Source of the DNA: Legionella_A sp963772805
GTDB lineage: Bacteria > Pseudomonadota > Gammaproteobacteria > Legionellales > Legionellaceae
DNA: 64,000 nt
Direction: 5' to 3'
Assembly: GCA_963772805.1 (NCBI GenBank)
Contig: CAVYYU010000008.1
Span: 558,001 to 622,000 of the forward strand
Part shown: positions 16,955 through 25,368 of the stretch, piece by piece
Layout of the letters: each line of letters begins with the position of its first letter
Position numbering within the stretch: position 1 is the stretch's first letter
Made by a program: the position numbers and the translations under genes
Notes under the pieces: model-generated
Databases searched by the model: none
Told to the model about the DNA's origin: nothing
What the model saw: only the letters and a program-made list of their open reading frames with translations

Positions 16955-18532
16955 ATGAAAAATATTAAACAAAAACCAATCGTAATTCTTGATTTTGGCT
17001 CGCAATATACGCAGCTTATCGGCAGGCGTGTGCGTGAGATGGGGGTTTATTGTGAAATTCATCCTTATGACGTTGATGTTAATATCCTCAAGGCATTAGC
17101 TCCTTGTGGTCTTATTTTGTCTGGTGGGCCGTCCACTGTCACATTTGATACGAATCCTCGTGCCCCATCCTGGGTTTTTAGTGCAGGTATTCCGCTCTTG
17201 GGTATTTGTTATGGCATGCAGACCATGGCGGTGCAGCTTGGTGGGAAAGTAGAATCATCACCGATGCGCGAGTTTGGCTATGCTGAATTGCGTATCCATG
17301 GGCATAGCCAACTATTAAATAATATTGAAGATCGCACAACGAAAGCTGGCGATGCATTATTAGATGTATGGATGAGTCACGGCGATAAAGTTACTGTATT
17401 GCCTCCGGGCTTTAACGTCATTTGTGAAACACAAAATGCACCAATTGCCGGTATGGCAGATGAAACGCGTCACTGGTATGGTTTGCAGTTTCATCCGGAA
17501 GTGACGCACACCGTGCAAGGCATGCGGATTTTGCAGCATTTTATTGTCAATATTTGCAAAGCAAACACCGATTGGACTGCCGACAACATTATAGAACAAG
17601 CCATTACTAAAATTAGGCAACAAGTGGGTAAGCAAAAAGTATTACTTGGGCTATCCGGTGGCGTTGATTCATCTGTGGTAGCGGCCTTATTGCACAAGGC
17701 TATTGGTGACCAGCTTGTTTGTGTTTTTGTGGATAATGGTTTGTTGCGCCTTAATGAATCCGAGCAAGTGATGACGATGTTTGCTAAACACATGGGTGTT
17801 CACATCATCGCGGTGAATGCAGAAGACAAATTTTTACAAGTATTGAAAAATGAAAGTTGCCCTGAAAAAAAGCGAAAAATTATAGGACATACTTTTATTG
17901 AAATATTTGATGAGGAAGCTGGGCGGCTTACTGATGTTGCTTGGTTGGCGCAAGGTACCATTTATCCAGATGTTATCGAGTCTGCGGCTACCCATCATAA
18001 TGGTGCGTCCGAGGTTATTAAGTCTCACCATAATGTTGGTGGCTTACCGGAAACTATGAATCTGAAATTGCTTGAGCCTATTCGCGAGTTATTTAAAGAC
18101 GAAGTACGGAAAATTGGTCTGGAGTTGGGCTTACCTTATGAGATGGTATATCGGCATCCCTTTCCGGGCCCTGGTCTTGGCGTGCGTATTCTTGGTGAAG
18201 TTAAAAGGGAATATGCTGAAATTTTACGTAATGCGGACGCTATTTTTATTGAGGAATTACATGCGGCAGATTTATATCAAAAGGTCAGTCAAGCCTTCGC
18301 TGTTTTTTTACCCGTTCGCAGTGTAGGGGTAATGGGCGATGGCCGGCGCTATGATTTTGTTATTTGTTTGCGTGCTGTCGAAACCATCGATTTTATGACG
18401 GCCCATTGGGCACAATTACCATGGGATTTCCTCGGTAAAGTATCCAATCGTATTATTAACGAGGTGGCTGGAGTATCAAGGGTCACTTACGACATCTCCG
18501 GCAAGCCACCCGCTACGATCGAATGGGAATAA
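16955..18532 (+). CDS. guaA: GMP synthase (glutamine-hydrolysing)
   Basis: 525 residues, the E. coli length, converting XMP + ATP + glutamine to GMP. The N-terminal glutamine amidotransferase has nucleophile C85 ('GICYGMQ') and 'QFHPEVTHT'. The ATP pyrophosphatase domain has the P-loop 'GLSGGVDSSV' near residue 232. The C-terminal dimerisation domain ends 'KPPATIEWE'. It follows guaB by 132 bases and ends 4 bases before tadA. Confidence 0.97.
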   Translation: MKNIKQKPIVILDFGSQYTQLIGRRVREMGVYCEIHPYDVDVNILKALAPCGLILSGGPSTVTFDTNPRAPSWVFSAGIPLLGICYGMQTMAVQLGGKVESSPMREFGYAELRIHGHSQLLNNIEDRTTKAGDALLDVWMSHGDKVTVLPPGFNVICETQNAPIAGMADETRHWYGLQFHPEVTHTVQGMRILQHFIVNICKANTDWTADNIIEQAITKIRQQVGKQKVLLGLSGGVDSSVVAALLHKAIGDQLVCVFVDNGLLRLNESEQVMTMFAKHMGVHIIAVNAEDKFLQVLKNESCPEKKRKIIGHTFIEIFDEEAGRLTDVAWLAQGTIYPDVIESAATHHNGASEVIKSHHNVGGLPETMNLKLLEPIRELFKDEVRKIGLELGLPYEMVYRHPFPGPGLGVRILGEVKREYAEILRNADAIFIEELHAADLYQKVSQAFAVFLPVRSVGVMGDGRRYDFVICLRAVETIDFMTAHWAQLPWDFLGKVSNRIINEVAGVSRVTYDISGKPPATIEWE

Positions 18533-18536
18533 TCAG

Positions 18537-18992
18537 ATGCGAGCAAACGACTCCTTCTGGATGACGCAAGCTTATAATTTGGCGTTAAGAGCCCAAGAGC
18601 AGGGCGAAGTACCTGTAGGGGCAGTGTTGGTTAGTCAAGAAAATGAGCTGTTAGGTGGTGGTTGGAATAAAGTCAGACAAACAAACGACCCCACAGCCCA
18701 TGCCGAGATCGTGGCGATTAGAGAAGCAACTGCTTTATTGGAAAATTATCGTTTATTAAATACGACACTCTATGTCACCTTGGAGCCTTGCTGCATGTGC
18801 GCTGGCGCATTAGTCCACTCACGTATAAACCGACTGGTTTTTGCTGCTCGCGATTTTAAAGCGGGTGCAGCAGGTTCTATTTATAATCTTTTACAAGGTC
18901 ATCCGTTAAACCATCAAGTTAATATTGACGAAGGTGTTATGCAACATGAGTGCTCAACGTTGTTGACGTCGTTTTTTGGCGGTTGTAGATAA
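18537..18992 (+). CDS. tadA: tRNA-specific adenosine deaminase TadA
   Basis: A 151-residue zinc deaminase converting A34 to inosine in tRNA-Arg(ACG), which allows decoding of CGN codons. The zinc and catalytic motifs are 'THAEIVAIREA'-like ('TAHAEIVA' near residue 57) and 'EPCCMCAGALVHSR' with two cysteine ligands. The start follows guaA by 4 bases. The order guaB-guaA-tadA suggests one transcript. Confidence 0.94.
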   Translation: MRANDSFWMTQAYNLALRAQEQGEVPVGAVLVSQENELLGGGWNKVRQTNDPTAHAEIVAIREATALLENYRLLNTTLYVTLEPCCMCAGALVHSRINRLVFAARDFKAGAAGSIYNLLQGHPLNHQVNIDEGVMQHECSTLLTSFFGGCR

Positions 18993-19458
18993 GGTCGGTT
19001 GAGTGGCCGTGATGTCGTGTCTCAAAAATCAAGGCTTTTGTTTTCCTCGCGCAAACGACTTAATTACAGCTGATCAGCAGTCAGTTTTTCTGTGCCTATG
19101 AAAGCTTGAGCATTATCTGGGGGTTAATTGATAAACGTCTCGCGGCCTCTGCTCGGCTATAGCCTTTTTCCAAAACAAAACTAATAGCATCAAGATCGAA
19201 CTCCTCCGAATATTTTTTTCTAGTGACCTGTTAATCAGCATGCAAAAACGACCCCTTTAGAGGCTAAAACAGCGTCCAACTTTAACCCCAGTAACTGAAT
19301 CGCAACCGACTGATCATTATTGCAATAATTAGTATTTAGTAGGGGGCAACTCTAGGCGTTGAAACAGGGTTAACTAATCGCGCTGATTAACAATCACTAC
19401 CAGTGATATCTTTTATATAGTCAGTAAATTGAACATTTGTATTTGTAATGGAGCCCCA
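18993..19458. other. Non-coding region with an IS scrap
   Basis: 466 bases between tadA and a minus-strand hypothetical gene. It contains the IS3 orfA fragment at 19096-19230 (listed separately). No promoter, terminator or other gene stood out in the rest. Confidence 0.5.
19096..19230 (-). pseudogene. IS3-family orfA fragment
   Basis: The minus strand from 19230 reads QVTRKKYSEEFDLDAISFV, continuing to 'GYSRAEAARRLSINPQI' and a TAG at 19096. This is the helix-turn-helix N-terminus of an IS3-family OrfA (typical 'KKYSxEFKLxAxxLV...AARxLGI'). A stop lies directly upstream in frame and there is no start codon, so it is a 45-codon relic. It differs from the orfA of the IS3 element at 25.4 kb. 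Confidence 0.75.
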
Positions 19459-20091
19459 CTACATGCTGGGGCCGCCTGGAGCTGAGGGAAAATCATTTTT
19501 AGACTCTACATTTACCTTGGTATTTTTATCACTAGCGGCCTCTGGTTGATTAGTATTTTCTGTGACTGTCCCTCTATTAAAAATAGTCGAGCTGACATGT
19601 ACTGGATTTACAAGTTTAACTTCTTGAGAAGGATTATTAAGTATTTTTGATATGGTTTCGCATATCAGGCCTAAGTTAGGAATTCTATACGCTAGGCCAG
19701 GAAAATTAGAAGGAAATGTATAGATAATCGAAAGGCACCATTTTAGCTCCTTATCTACCAACATTCCGTCTTGAATATGCCTTATAAGATCAACGTTCAT
19801 ATCGAGTTCATATTTTAACATATCGATTAATAAAGTTATTCTCTTAATAAGAGCCCCTTGTATAGGCATTGGTGGAGCTGGTAAGTCGGCTTGCTTTGCC
19901 AGAAATTCTAGGCTCTCTTGAGTCAAATATTTTCGAATATTTAGTTCAAGCAAAGAAAAATCATCATCAAATGAGATGCTTAAAAAAGTTAAGTCTATTT
20001 CTTCATTTTTACTAGCAGATGCTAAGATTTTCTCATCTGAAATTGGCTTTTTCTCCCCTTGACTACTATTGCTAACGAGCTGTGATTTCAT
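19459..20091 (-). CDS. Hypothetical protein, 210 residues
   Basis: I do not recognise this protein. It has a polar serine/lysine/glutamate-rich N-terminus (~1-35), a central helical region (~40-155; for example 'LIKRITLLIDMLKYELDMNVDLI') and a low-complexity polar tail ending 'SAPGGPSM'. No signal peptide or membrane segment. It sits in a decayed accessory region beside a MITE-like element and IS scraps. Its composition would fit an accessory or secreted effector, but there is no motif to support that. Confidence 0.55.
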   Translation of the reverse strand: MKSQLVSNSSQGEKKPISDEKILASASKNEEIDLTFLSISFDDDFSLLELNIRKYLTQESLEFLAKQADLPAPPMPIQGALIKRITLLIDMLKYELDMNVDLIRHIQDGMLVDKELKWCLSIIYTFPSNFPGLAYRIPNLGLICETISKILNNPSQEVKLVNPVHVSSTIFNRGTVTENTNQPEAASDKNTKVNVESKNDFPSAPGGPSM

Positions 20092-20153
20092 TACGCTTCT
20101 CTTAAAAAATAATTTATTAAGCTTGATAATTTATCATTGTATACAGTAATGGA

Positions 20154-20339
20154 TCATTGTGGTAGAGGGAAAATTCCCCTATTCTGTTGATTAAAAGGAA
20201 GTGATAGATTGCGGATAAGCTGTCTTTTATCGATTTCAGATCCCCGAACAGAGATAGCGCCTTGTGATAGTCGTTTATGTGAACTATCAACAAACGATGG
20301 GTTTGCGGACTCGTCTTCTGAAAATTTACAGTTCTTCAC
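20154..20339 (-). CDS. Possible small gene, 61 residues
   Basis: A GTG-started frame with AAGGGG a few bases upstream. The product is polar ('SANPSFVDSSHKRLSQGAIS') with no known motif. It could be a real small protein, the tail of a lost gene, or chance. Confidence 0.22.
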   Translation of the reverse strand: MKNCKFSEDESANPSFVDSSHKRLSQGAISVRGSEIDKRQLIRNLSLPFNQQNRGIFPLPQ

Positions 20340-20388
20340 TTAGCCCCTTAAATCAGTTCGAAAACTCTGTACATTTATCAAGGTTCGT

Positions 20389-20496
20389 TGACGTAATAGT
20401 ATGGACCCCGCCACCTATCGAAAGGCTTCTATTTGAGCCAGAATGAATATGTTAACAGTCATTCAATCAAGGTGAGGGATCCATACTATTACGTCA
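20389..20496 (+). repeat. 108-bp MITE-like inverted-repeat element
   Basis: Both ends carry TGACGTAATAGTATGGA in inverted orientation (20389-20405 and 20480-20496) and stay similar to about 26 bases. There is no coding content. The left 36 bases (20389-20424) recur exactly, inverted, at 46546-46581 inside transposon copy 1. This looks like a non-autonomous element whose partner transposase is not in the window. Confidence 0.7.
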
Positions 20497-20645
20497 CATA
20501 ATACCGGACAATTTATTTGCTACAGATCCGGACAAATCATTAATCCGCTACACGATGTTTTGATTACGTTGAAATGGCGTAGTGGGTAAAGTACTATGCA
20601 GCCCTGCTAGAAAGACTCACACACCTTGAAGTGAAACAACTAACT

Positions 20646-21470
20646 ATGCCAAAAATAATTTCAAACAATATATCCCTCTATTACCAAACCAAAGGCGAAG
20701 GTTACCCAGTAATTTTAATAAGCGGTTTGAATGGCGACCATAAGAGCGTCTGGCCGGATTCCGTGGTAGATGCATTAGCCAATCACTTTCAAGTCATTCA
20801 ATTTGATAACCGCGGAGTAGGTCAATCAGATCAGCCTGACATTCCCTACAGCATAGAGATGATGGCAGATGACGTGGCAGGTTTAATGCAAGCGCTGCAA
20901 CTTGAAAAAGCTCATTTGATAGGCTATTCCATGGGTGGTCAAATTGCAGCAAAATTTGCTGAGAAATATCCTGAAAAAATAAATAAAATGATTGGCTGTG
21001 TCTGCTATGCAAACATAAATACGCATGTACGATTACTTGTAGAAACGCTGATAGAATTAAATGAATTAAATTTGGCAGATAGCTTAATTGAGAAGGTAGG
21101 GCTTCCATGGATTTTCTCAGATCAATTTCTGGAAAAGAATTTCATCTCGCAAGTACAAATACGAGAAAAGCCGCAGTCAAAATCGCTGGTAGGCCTTAAA
21201 CGTCACTTTGCTGCGCAATGTGCATTTATATCGGAAGCTGAATGTTTTAGAAATATTAAAGCGCCTACGCTATTTATCGCTGGTGAGGAAGATCGGATTT
21301 GTCCTCCAGCTGACATTAAGAAATTCGCGGATTTAATATCTGATTCACAAATGATAATTTTTGCCGAGGCAGGGCATTTACTTTCATTGGAATACCCAAA
21401 TAAATTTGCACAAGTTATTTGTGATTTTCTGGCTGACAAGGAGAAAGCAGAAAATGGAAAAATTATTTGA
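20646..21470 (+). CDS. Alpha/beta hydrolase
   Basis: 274 residues from the ATG at 20646, where the conserved 'MPKIISNNISLYYQTKGEG' begins; a GTG at 20631 is also possible. Features: 'LISGLNGDH' oxyanion region, 'QFDNRGVGQSDQP', nucleophile elbow 'GYSMGGQ' near residue 95, acid in 'GEEDRICPP', and histidine in 'AGHLLSLEYP'. This is the arrangement of 3-oxoadipate enol-lactonase-like hydrolases, but no aromatic degradation genes are nearby, so the substrate is unknown. The 3' end overlaps the acetyltransferase fragment by 17 bases. Confidence 0.8.
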   Translation: MPKIISNNISLYYQTKGEGYPVILISGLNGDHKSVWPDSVVDALANHFQVIQFDNRGVGQSDQPDIPYSIEMMADDVAGLMQALQLEKAHLIGYSMGGQIAAKFAEKYPEKINKMIGCVCYANINTHVRLLVETLIELNELNLADSLIEKVGLPWIFSDQFLEKNFISQVQIREKPQSKSLVGLKRHFAAQCAFISEAECFRNIKAPTLFIAGEEDRICPPADIKKFADLISDSQMIIFAEAGHLLSLEYPNKFAQVICDFLADKEKAENGKII

Positions 21471-21570
21471 ACCAATTCACCTGCGCGGTGATTACTGCAC
21501 TCTGGTGCCATTATCCATTAAACATCATCATGATTTAATTCATTATTATTTAGATGAGGGTTACTTATGA
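21454..21570 (+). pseudogene. Truncated GNAT acetyltransferase N-terminus
   Basis: 38 codons from an ATG with AAGGAG upstream: 'MEKLFEPIHLRGDY' then 'CTLVPLSIKHHHDLIHY'. This is the N-terminal strand-helix of RimJ/RimL-type acetyltransferases; the acetyl-CoA-binding core is missing. It stops in an ATGA overlap with the following hydrolase, so a deletion seems to have fused the start of this gene to the front of the next while leaving translation coupled. Confidence 0.6.
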
Positions 21571-22424
21571 CAACACAAACAGCTTATAAATCTGATAAAG
21601 CAAGAGAAAAAGCACTGGTATCCTATGAAGAGATTCTTAGCCAATGGCCTATTCCTTATGAAAATCGTGTAGTTGAAACCCCCTTCGGGGAGACGTACAT
21701 GATTGTATCAGGATCTCAAGAAGCTAAGCCACTCGTTCTATTGCATGGTGGCGGCGGAAATTCTACAATGTTTATTGATAATGTTGCTACTCTCTCTAAG
21801 CACTTTCGAATCTATGCAATAGATATTATTGGGGAAGCAGGTAAAAGTGCTGGCACCAGACCAACAAGTATTACGGAATATTCTATTTGGTTAAAAGAAG
21901 TTTTTGATGCACTAGGTATTAGCAAAACCGCACTATGTGGTGCGTCTCTTGGGGGTACGCTTGCTCATCAATTTGCATCAACATTTCCTCAATACGTTGA
22001 TTCGCTTATATTGTTTGCGCCACCCTCGCTCTTAAAAATGCGAACTTCATTTATCTTGCGATTTATTTTAGCAAATATGTTACCCATAAAACTGTTTGCT
22101 AGAAATTTTTTACAATATATGTCCTCAAGGGGCTCCGAATTTCCTGAACAATCAGTACAAGCTTTTGTAATTCAAGTGCAAGCGTACAAACTAAATACAA
22201 CTAAAATTCCTATTATTTCAGATTATGATTTAGCGCACCTTCCTTCTCGAACATTGCTACTTCTTGGTGAGGATGAAGTACTCTATGACGCAGAAAAAGT
22301 TGCTTCGCGCATCCGTTCAATTGCTCCATTTGTTACAATTGCTATCATTGCAGAAGCAAAACATATGGTTTCTATTGATCAACCTGACTTGGTAAATGAA
22401 AAAATCATTCAATTCTCAAGTTAA
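21567..22424 (+). CDS. Alpha/beta hydrolase
   Basis: A 285-residue alpha/beta-hydrolase: 'LLHGGGGNSTMFIDN' oxyanion region, 'GEAGKSAGTRP', nucleophile elbow 'GASLGGTLAHQ' near residue 130, acid 'LLGEDEVLYD', histidine 'EAKHMVSIDQP'. It is distinct from the hydrolase at 20646. It starts in an ATGA overlap with the truncated GNAT frame. Such hydrolases are often annotated as YbbA/carboxylesterase-like with unknown substrate. Confidence 0.8.
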   Translation: MTTQTAYKSDKAREKALVSYEEILSQWPIPYENRVVETPFGETYMIVSGSQEAKPLVLLHGGGGNSTMFIDNVATLSKHFRIYAIDIIGEAGKSAGTRPTSITEYSIWLKEVFDALGISKTALCGASLGGTLAHQFASTFPQYVDSLILFAPPSLLKMRTSFILRFILANMLPIKLFARNFLQYMSSRGSEFPEQSVQAFVIQVQAYKLNTTKIPIISDYDLAHLPSRTLLLLGEDEVLYDAEKVASRIRSIAPFVTIAIIAEAKHMVSIDQPDLVNEKIIQFSS

Positions 22425-22784
22425 AAGGTAACCTGTGCGGGGTAAGTCAGGGTACGTTGTTCAAATGGTGTCATTCATCACCCAATAGAACCACTTCCTT
22501 ATTAAATTTTTGTTGAACTCAGTAGTTGGTATTACGACAAACCTTTGCAACATCGCCCTTCAAAAAGGAATTTCGTTGGCCTCCGTCCAAAAAGCCATTG
22601 GTCATGATAGATTAGAAACAACGGCAATTTATCTTAATTTTACCGATACTCATGTGATTGAGGAGTTTAGTAATAAGTGGTGAGGTAGTCGTCAAAATAA
22701 TGTGGCTGATGTCGGCAATTTAATGTGGCTGTTTACAATTAATGCCTTCAAAATCTATCCTAATCCCACACGAGTTGATCAATA
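22425..22784. other. Relic region with recombinase tail
   Basis: 360 bases holding the tyrosine-recombinase remnant (22501-22683, listed separately) and, just after it, two copies of AATGTGGCTG near 22700 and 22722. Nothing else recognisable. Confidence 0.45.
22501..22683 (+). pseudogene. Tyrosine recombinase (phage-type integrase) C-terminal remnant
   Basis: The plus frame ending in TGA at 22681 reads 'LQKGISLASVQKAIGHDRLE' then 'TTAIYLNFTDTHVIEEF'. This has the GH(D) box and the catalytic tyrosine region (TxxIY) of tyrosine recombinases. The RxxH box and everything before it are missing and there is no start codon. It marks a former integrated element (island, phage or integron-like). Confidence 0.75.
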
Positions 22785-23000
22785 GTGGATAATTTTGATT
22801 TTGCAATCAGGGAGATACGGAAATACTGCAGGCCACTTGATACTAAGTACACTAATAAATCAGGTGACATGATACAGCAACAATTATTAAATATTGCAAA
22901 TTCTTCAATGGAAGATGTAAAGAGCGTCTATATTGAAGGTGGCCTACTTGAGAAAATTCTACAAAATAAAAGTCATCCCGCTAGAAACGAGCTGATATGA
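22785..23000 (+). CDS. Hypothetical protein, 71 residues
   Basis: A short protein I do not recognise: 'MDNFDFAIREIRKYCRPLD', then a helical 'GDMIQQQLLNIANSS' region. The start is uncertain (GTG at 22785) with no clear ribosome site. It is followed by a stem-loop at 23008-23030. It may be a fragment, given the decayed surroundings. Confidence 0.35.
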   Translation: MDNFDFAIREIRKYCRPLDTKYTNKSGDMIQQQLLNIANSSMEDVKSVYIEGGLLEKILQNKSHPARNELI

Positions 23001-23007
23001 CAAAACC

Positions 23008-23030
23008 CCTGTTTTCTCTTAAAAAACAGG
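23008..23030 (+). terminator. Stem-loop after the 71-residue gene
   Basis: CCTGTTTT and AAAACAGG form a perfect 8-bp stem around a short loop, 7 bases after the stop codon at 23000. There is no T-run directly after it, so termination strength is doubtful. Confidence 0.4.
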
Positions 23031-23033
23031 TAA

Positions 23034-23180
23034 ATAATTAAGCAAAAAGAAGTTTTCAACTGTGTAAACTCACCTCTAACTCTGTATCCTGAATATCTGG
23101 ATGACCTAATGCAATATGTGTACATTTCTAAATCAGAGAGAAATGATTTTTTAAAGGAAATGAAAGAAGAAACCAAATAA
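23034..23180 (+). pseudogene. Possible C-terminal gene fragment
   Basis: An open frame without a suitable start encodes 'KEVFNCVNSPLTLYPEYLDD' then 'LMQYVYISKSERNDFLKEMK' and ends at TAA 23178. The composition looks like real protein, but I cannot name a family. Probably the tail of a deleted gene. Confidence 0.3.
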
Positions 23181-23190
23181 AAAAAATCGG

Positions 23191-23221
23191 ATTAATTTCT
23201 TGTTAATTTCCCATTAAATTG
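23191..23221 (+). promoter_or_regulatory. Three TTAA-centred repeats spaced exactly 11 bp
   Basis: ATTAATTTC, GTTAATTTC and ATTAAATTG begin at 23191, 23202 and 23213, each pair separated by two bases. An 11-bp direct-repeat period is what OmpR/PmrA-type response regulators bind. The nearest downstream gene is the secreted cysteine-rich protein at 23426, more than 200 bases away, so the target is unclear. Confidence 0.35.
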
Positions 23222-23425
23222 GTTCCTTTATTAAATTTGAAACTTTAACCGTATTTCTAAACAGATTTCGTCTTAATTTGGTGAGAGTCCAGGAAGAATC
23301 GGGGCACTAAACAAAATCCCCGTATATTTAGCTTTTGAAGTTACTTTCCTGCGTTCTTTGTAGACTGTGATGAATTGTTCTGTTTTTATACTAAACTTAT
23401 ATATATGGATGTGTATGAACGAGTG

Positions 23426-23686
23426 ATGCCTATGAAGTTTAAGATTTTATTTGCGCTCTCGATATGGTTTTTTGTGGCACCGATTTCCTCTGGGTCTAGT
23501 GGTTGTAGTTATTTTTTTCAAAAGACATCGAATCATAGTCTAATTAAGAGCTCTTATCATATTAATCTCCCATCTGTGCGCCAAACATTTGTATGCAAAA
23601 GCAGCTGTTGTTCTTGGCATGACGGTGTATGCGGTTGCCGAAATGGGCAAGCTGGGGCTATTTCACCATCATGTGGTTGTGACTAG
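23426..23686 (+). CDS. Small secreted cysteine-rich protein
   Basis: 86 residues from the ATG at 23426 (another ATG at 23432). 'MKFKILFALSIWFFVAPISS' is a good signal peptide. The mature part ends in a cysteine cluster, 'CKSSCCSWHDGVCGC' and 'PSCGCD', of the kind seen in small exported proteins with a C-C-S-x-H-x-G-V-C-x-C signature. Function unknown; metal binding or disulfides are plausible. A longer reading from 23375 would hide the signal peptide. Confidence 0.6.
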   Translation: MPMKFKILFALSIWFFVAPISSGSSGCSYFFQKTSNHSLIKSSYHINLPSVRQTFVCKSSCCSWHDGVCGCRNGQAGAISPSCGCD

Positions 23687-23884
23687 GCAATCCATGCGGT
23701 AGTTATTAGTGGTTATTAAATATGAACTACAATATGTATCTTGCACACAATAATAAGAGTAATTAAATGGATTCAAATTTTCTTGGAAATTTATTGTGTT
23801 TGATTCGTATAGGGTCGCTATGGACATCTTAAATTAACAACCTTGATAGATAATTTTATCCATCTAACATATGGAGAATGTGAA

Positions 23885-25042
23885 ATGAGCGATCAACAAG
23901 CTATTCGTACTGGACATTCATTCATGAAAAATCCACAGTTAGCTGTAAAGAAATTCCATGCTGCGGTATATCAACCTAATATGGAACTTATTGTATTTTT
24001 TTGTTCGAGTCATTATGACCTTAATGTCCTAGCGAAGGAAATAAATTCTTTTTTTCCGAATAAGCTGGTCATTGGATGCACGACAGCTGGTGAGATTGGA
24101 CCTGGCGGTTATAGTGAATCTAGCCTTTCAGGGGCGAGTTTTTCGTCTGATGGCTTTACAATTGCAGCTGGGTATATAGATGACTTGCATCATATAACGA
24201 ATGAGAAAGGGCAAGTGTTTGTTAATAATTTACTTCAACAAGTTGAAGCTCGTGCACTGACTACTACTTCTGAAAACAGTTTCGCTTTTATGTTAATTGA
24301 TGGACTGTCTCTTCGTGAAGAACCAACCGTTCGCATTCTGCAGAATGCGCTCGGAGAAATTCCCCTTTTGGGTGGCTCTGCAGGTGATGATCTGAGTTTA
24401 AAACAAACTTGGGTATTTTCTGAGGGTGCCTTTCGCGCCGACAGCGCAGCCCTCATCCTGGTAAACACTATCTATCCTTTTAAATTATTCAAAGCGCAAC
24501 ATTTTGTCAGTGGGAATGAGAAGTTAGTGGTGACTAAAGCAGATCCAAGTCAGCGTATTGTTTATGAAATTAACGGCTACCCAGCTGCAGAAGAATATGC
24601 CCGTATTGTAAACACTAAAGTGGATAAACTTAATCCAAATCAATTTTCTGCAACACCAGTGGTGATACGCATCAACGGACTTGATTACGTGCGTTCTATT
24701 CAAAGGGTCAATCCAGATGGGAGCTTAACTTTTTATTGCGCAATCGATAACGGTTTAGTATTTATGGCGGCCCATGGAATCGATCTTATAAAAAACATTG
24801 AGCAAACTATTGATGAAATTCAATCCGAAATTGGCAAGCCGCAATTAATTTTGGCCTGTGATTGCATACTTCGCAATCTGGAGATTCAACGTGATGGATT
24901 AAAAATGGAAGTTGAGAAAATTTTTCGCAATCATAATGTCGTTGGCTTTAGCACCTATGGTGAGCAATATTTAGGTGTCCATATCAATCAGACCCTAACA
25001 GGCATAGCAATTGGTGCATTAAGGAAAAACAACAATGTCTGA
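23885..25042 (+). CDS. FIST domain sensor protein
   Basis: The start is at the ATG at 23885, with GGAG 8 bases upstream; 385 residues. The N-terminal FIST_N domain includes 'KLVIGCTTAGEIGPGGYSES' and 'LGGSAGDDLSLKQTWVF'; the C-terminal FIST_C domain includes 'LILACDCILRNLE' and 'VVGFSTYGEQYLG'. FIST domains are predicted small-ligand (perhaps amino-acid) sensors. No signal peptide or membrane segment. It overlaps the next gene, a PAS-PAS-GGDEF protein, by 8 bases, so it is probably the sensory partner of a c-di-GMP enzyme. Confidence 0.88.
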   Translation: MSDQQAIRTGHSFMKNPQLAVKKFHAAVYQPNMELIVFFCSSHYDLNVLAKEINSFFPNKLVIGCTTAGEIGPGGYSESSLSGASFSSDGFTIAAGYIDDLHHITNEKGQVFVNNLLQQVEARALTTTSENSFAFMLIDGLSLREEPTVRILQNALGEIPLLGGSAGDDLSLKQTWVFSEGAFRADSAALILVNTIYPFKLFKAQHFVSGNEKLVVTKADPSQRIVYEINGYPAAEEYARIVNTKVDKLNPNQFSATPVVIRINGLDYVRSIQRVNPDGSLTFYCAIDNGLVFMAAHGIDLIKNIEQTIDEIQSEIGKPQLILACDCILRNLEIQRDGLKMEVEKIFRNHNVVGFSTYGEQYLGVHINQTLTGIAIGALRKNNNV

Positions 25043-25295
25043 TAAGTCTGCTCTACCTAACGATAAACAAGCACTTCAATCAGAAATTGAGCGCCTCAAC
25101 AAAATTATTAAAGCATTGATGGATAGAGCAGAACAAGATATGAATGCACCTAGAACAGATTTTGGTATTTTCCAAGATAGTATTATGCTTGAAGCTAAGA
25201 TACGGAAACGTACTCAGGAGTTAGAGGTAGCACTTCAAACGAATGCAAAGATAACCCGGGCTTTACAACAAGCAAAAAATCAGGTTGAACTATAG
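25035..25295 (+). pseudogene. Diguanylate cyclase, N-terminal part, interrupted by IS3
   Basis: 85 native residues forming a coiled-coil helix ('LQSEIERLNKIIKALMDRAE', 'EAKIRKRTQELEVALQ') before the frame enters the IS and stops at TAG (25293). The gene resumes at 26724. Removing 25291-26723 and one AAC copy joins '...KNQVE' directly to 'QSEHYLRDITSALGEG' in frame, giving a 510-residue PAS-PAS-GGDEF protein. As it stands, this piece has no enzymatic domain. Confidence 0.85.
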
Positions 25296-25368
25296 TGGGT
25301 CAAGAAATTCAGACCACTAAAGCAGGGTAATTAAGATATAATCCTCGCTCATAAACAAGGTTACAATA

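Larger units (their letters stand above)
20092..20645. other. Gene-poor region holding a MITE-like element
   Basis: Apart from the doubtful small frame at 20154-20339 and the inverted-repeat element at 20389-20496, I see no gene. Bases 20506-20560 contain two related CCGGACAA blocks, possibly the worn end of another element. Confidence 0.4.
23001..23425. other. Non-coding region before the cysteine-rich protein gene
   Basis: It contains the stem-loop, the possible gene fragment and the 11-bp repeats listed separately. The remaining 200 bases up to 23425 show no gene. Confidence 0.4.
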
